Assembly (NCBI GenBank): GCA_958496175.1
Contig: OY292274.1
Coordinates: forward strand, 15,955,689 to 16,019,688
DNA: 64,000 bases
Reading direction: 5' to 3'
Origin: Sisyra terminalis
Lineage: Eukaryota; Arthropoda; Insecta; Neuroptera; Sisyridae
The stretch's first letter is position 1, and each line of letters opens with the position of its first letter. The notes below the pieces were generated by a model, which saw only the letters and a program-made list of their open reading frames with translations, ran no database searches and had not been told where the DNA came from. Made by a program: the position numbers and the translations under genes. Shown in pieces: positions 60,924 through 64,000 of this stretch.

Positions 60924-61290
60924 TTAGTTAGATTTAGTTTCTAGTAAAGCTTGTGCTGTTTTGGGCAACGTTGGATGTCCATCTCTCAATATTAATAATA
61001 ACTCCGAAATAACATTTAATTGAAGACTGTTTATATTTTTCACAGCCCAGTTTCGTAATTTTTCTTGGAAATCAATATTAGAATCCGTATCAATTTCTAC
61101 ACCGTTGAGATTTTCACAGTCACTATTTATACTAATATCACTATTTATAGGACTCTCATAAATATTATCGTCGATTTGAGAGGTTATATCAGTGTCACCG
61201 GCATCATTGTAAACATTTGTCACATCCTCCTTTTCTACATTTTCAATTTCAGAGTTTTTACTTTGTTGTTGGCAACTATTTTTTTTAAAT
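60924..61290 (-). pseudogene. EnSpm-associated protein fragment of the DNA element
   Basis: A minus-strand frame, open from about 61290 to the stop at 60924, begins with an acidic, low-complexity part (DDNIYESPINSDIS) and ends with FQEKLRNWAVKNINSLQLNV, ELLLILRDGHPTLPKTAQAL and LETK. The pattern L..WA....I....V..LL.ILR.....LPK.A..LL.T is one I recognise from the N-terminal part of animal CACTA/EnSpm-like element proteins. No starting ATG is seen upstream, so it may be an exon or a truncated 5' end. A transposase domain is missing. Confidence 0.5.
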
Positions 61291-62690
61291 TAAAAACTAT
61301 TTAAATTAAATGCTGTATTTAATTAATCTTGATAATAATATTGTCAGCAACCTACAATGATAAAGCTAACAAACGACTGAAAAACAGTTGATTTACATTA
61401 TACTGCGCCTGCGCAACGAATTATAGATTGCATTATCGGCTGGAGCACGGCCGTTGATCAGCCGATAATCAGTCAAAAGAAATTCTCTCTGCATTAAATA
61501 TTTTTAATTACAATTAAGGACTTTAAAAACTCTAATAAAGAGAATATTTAATGCAGATGTTATGTAACCACCGGTTTCATATCAGAACACGGCGTTAACA
61601 ACTATAGCTACATTTTTTTTTAATTACTCAGAAATTATTTGTTAATGAGCAATTTAACTGAAAGAATAGTAGTGAAATTTTTTTACGTTCGAAAAATACA
61701 AAATAATAATTTAAAAAAATATAAATAAAAAAAAAACTTTTTAAAAACAATATTTTATTGATTATAAATGCCAGTAATCAACCAGAATTGGGCCATTACT
61801 AATAGCCAATACTTGGCCGATCGCTGGCAGATGGACATCGGCCGATTTACGGCATTTTTTCCATCGACGGCGACTTCGTATGGGTTGCGGACTTTCCGTC
61901 ACTAAACCACTGTATAACCTCAATGTACGTGGATGATATCGCCATCATCAACCTGGACAATGATCTTCAAAGGGCCGTTCAGAAAACCCAGCAGTCTATG
62001 AACCACTTATCTTCCTGGTTCAGTAGATGGAAAATTCTTATAAATCCATCTAAAAGCGTCGCAAAAGTTTTCTCTCTAAGACGTTTCTCCAACCAACTGG
62101 AGCCTATCGTGCTGGATTACACGGAAATTCCGTGGAGTGAGAAAAAAACGCCTGTTAAATATTTGGGCATACTTCTGGACTCAAAATTAACATGGCAAAG
62201 CCACATCTCAAGTAAAATCAGAGAAGCCAACATTCGACTCATCCAACTATACCCACTTATCAACAGAAGGTCTCGTCTAAGTATAGAATGTTTATTGATG
62301 ATATACAAATCAGTCATTAGACCACTTCTCACATACTCTTGCGCAGGCTTCCACCCTCAAAGAAAAACTACAATGACCTACAGGAGTTTCAAAATAGAGT
62401 CTTGAGAATCATCATTAAAGCTCCATTGTATGTGAGAAACAACCAAATTCATCACGAAATGAACGTCCCATACATAAAAGACTTTCTAATCTAACTCACA
62501 AGGAATTTCCTTAACGGCCTAGAAAATTGTCCTAGTGCAGTAGAACTAGGCTTGGGGGAAACTACAAACCAAAAAAGGCTGAAGAGTAAACTCCTTAAAC
62601 TCCTTCAAGAGCTCCAAGAAATAGCAGTTGTTTGACCACAAAATCAAGAACAATCAACAAATAAAGAAATAAAAAAGATAGAGAAATGAA

Positions 62691-64000
62691 GTTCGACTCC
62701 TCCAGCTACTCAAACGCCGCTAAAGATCATTTACCTGCTATCACCACCATGATATAGCGACACATTGCTGAACTAGTGGAAATTACACAATAGTCCACAA
62801 AAAAAATGTTTTGACTGCTTTAATTCTTTACTATTACTAATTGGGTAAGTATATTCAACTTTCAAAGACAGGAAACTGATTTAAATTGAAAAAGTAAGTA
62901 ATGCAGTGATCTTCGATACTGTTTTAACTTTAGTCATTGACTAGCAGCTAAGTGTTGTCAAGTCAAATTACAAACTTAAATATTTGAATAGAAAAAAATA
63001 TTTACATTCGATGAACAAAACGATTCATTTTAAGACGGTAAGAAATAAAACATACAGTAGAAGGAACACACACAAAGGTATGAGTGAAATAATTTGATTT
63101 CCAACTTGAGTTTCGAAAGTTCCAAAGTTGGTGTCTATGTCACACCTACGACGAAATTAACAAACAACCTATACTTGAGTGCAGCATCCATCTACTTATC
63201 CAGTTATTTCCTTGTCCCAGGCTAAGGTAACGAAAGTTGAACATGAGAATAACAACTCGAACGACGCACCACTATTTAAAAATACAATGTTTGTTCACTC
63301 CCAGTTAATTTATGTTGGCAATCAAAATCTGTCTTCGCCGTCATTTGTTATCGTGTGCCTTGGACCTCGTCTTCACCCTCGTCCATGTTATTCATTGAGA
63401 TTCACTTGCGTAATGGCCGCCTACAATCTTCAAACAAAATCCGCCCCTGTCAGCAACCTCCCATCTGTTAAGAAGTTTACACAAATACATATTTTATATA
63501 ATTATTATAATAATACGGAGAATCGCTTTTAACAATAAAAAAAATAACAACTTATATTTAACCATGTCGACTAGCCCATAAAATGCGCCACGAGCTTTAG
63601 CTCATATTCTAATTGTTTGTTTTTAAATTAAGCGAGAAATCATGGATTTATGTGCATGTTTATTTTGTCGTAACTGCAACAGCTTCTGCAGCTCCAGCAG
63701 TTACCACCGGTTCAGTAATAAGGAGTTTATTTCGGTCGCACGATGAACACTAAGCACCACGGTAAGAGGACATTAGAGAAATGGTGAGAAGTGTGGGTTC
63801 CATATTCATACGGATATATGATGAAAAATATGCAGAGACGTATGCGGTGTGGAGCAGGTGTTGAAATCTGGAACGATTTATTGCCAAAAAGTGAATCGTA
63901 ATACCAACTCGAGAAACTATAAATGTCAGTAAAATGTATTGCTGTATTAATTGTATTTTATTATTTATTACAACATTATATATCATATTAAGTCTAATAA
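62691..64000. other. Right-hand flank, possible edge of an unseen gene
   Basis: Composition rises at 63100-63530 and a 117-codon frame (63179-63532) is open, but I see no domain, signal or splice-linked neighbour. The patch CTTCTGCAGCTCCAGCAGTTAC at about 63681 is also richer. It may be a regulatory or untranslated region of a gene beyond the window. Confidence 0.35.

Larger units (their letters stand above)
60352..61884. mobile_element. 1533-bp DNA transposon inserted in the LINE (CACTA/EnSpm-like, tentative)
   Basis: Ends: CCCATACAAAGT at 60352 and the reverse complement of CCCATACGAAGT ending at 61884, a 12-bp terminal inverted repeat with one mismatch. It is flanked by a TT duplication (60350-60351 and 61885-61886). 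Both subterminal regions are packed with short GGCC-centred phrases (ATGGCCCAT, ATCGGCCGAT, AATGGGCCACGTA) at 60370-60605, 61435-61475 and 61795-61855. Subterminal repeat arrays plus a 2-3 bp target duplication fit the CMC/EnSpm group, and the small protein it carries supports that, but the CCCATAC terminus is not the standard CACTA. No full transposase is present. Confidence 0.72.
59943..62690 (+). pseudogene. Jockey-like LINE reverse transcriptase, 5'-truncated, split by a DNA element
   Basis: Two halves of one reverse transcriptase flank an insertion. First half: SKLFERIIKQWL from 59949, QFGFRLHYST, a frameshift at about 60110-60123, motif A FLDATQAFDQVWH (from 60127), and motif B SGVPQGSVLGPTLFNLYV ending at about 60351. 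Second half from 61885: ADFPSLNHCIT, the catalytic YVDD at 61926-61937, KYLGILLDSKLTW, and YKSVIRPLLTYSCAGFHP. A frameshift at about 62365 follows, then LQEFQNRVLRIIIKAPLYVR, an in-frame TAA at 62492, and a final TGA at 62633. A-rich sequence with AATAAAGAAATAAAAAAG (about 62660-62677) looks like the 3' tail. Removing the insertion and one TT copy restores the frame across LYV-ADF. The element lacks ORF1 and the endonuclease. Confidence 0.9.

Noticed and set aside
62117..62332. 71-codon minus-strand frame
   Set aside because: Antisense shadow of the reverse-transcriptase thumb region.
63179..63532. 117-codon open frame as a gene
   Set aside because: Low-information composition and no domain; kept only as a note on the right-hand flank.

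Overview
This window looks like nuclear DNA from an insect. It is AT-rich, carries spliced genes with GT-AG introns, and is full of degraded mobile elements: mariner, pogo/Tigger-like, Helitron, and Jockey-, RTE- and I/R1-like LINEs. I infer an insect, perhaps a beetle, from the two gene families and this repeat repertoire; the order is not proven. There are no bacterial-style operons, no rRNA, no CRISPR array and no intact tRNA.

Two protein-coding genes can be assembled exon by exon, both on the + strand. (1) 4007-11548 is a 12-exon gene of the NRF-6 (nose resistant to fluoxetine) family: a secreted NRF domain followed by a multi-pass acyltransferase-3 membrane domain. Every junction keeps frame over 667 codons, except for one in-frame TGA at 7310-7312, exactly between the two domains. 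(2) 27469-37543 is a 5-exon gene for a type I membrane protein of about 465 residues: signal peptide, a ten-cysteine box resembling the anosmin-1 cysteine box, fibronectin-III-like regions, one transmembrane helix and a short tail. Its last intron is only 63 bases, a multiple of three and free of stops, so it could be retained in frame.

Most of the rest is mobile-element debris. 1-4000: AT-rich with two foldback repeats. 8581-10973 (intron 9 of gene 1): mariner corpse. 17980-19090: a short repeat, a possible DIRS-like scrap and an RTE-like LINE end. 19334-21785: a 2.45-kb Helitron on the minus strand with a tRNA-like segment. 25320-26650: pogo-like fragment and nested foldback elements. 28125-36179 (intron 2 of gene 2): a mariner end, a perfect 77-bp inverted repeat, and a 930-bp Helitron sharing an internal module with the first one. 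43915-44600: RNase H end of an I/R1-like LINE. 50567-51463: pogo/Tigger-like element with TA-flanked terminal repeats. 54185-54720: inverted copy of the 18-kb repeat. 58674-58943: perfect 135-bp tandem duplication.

The most striking structure is at 59946-62690. A Jockey-like reverse transcriptase is cut inside its catalytic domain by a 1533-bp DNA element (60352-61884) with 12-bp terminal inverted repeats, a TT target duplication and GGCC-rich subterminal repeats. That element carries a small protein fragment of a kind seen in animal CACTA/EnSpm-like elements, and a piece of a second, different LINE. This gives three nested layers of transposition.

The two host genes are not obviously linked in function. 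The remaining non-coding stretches show no gene I can support.
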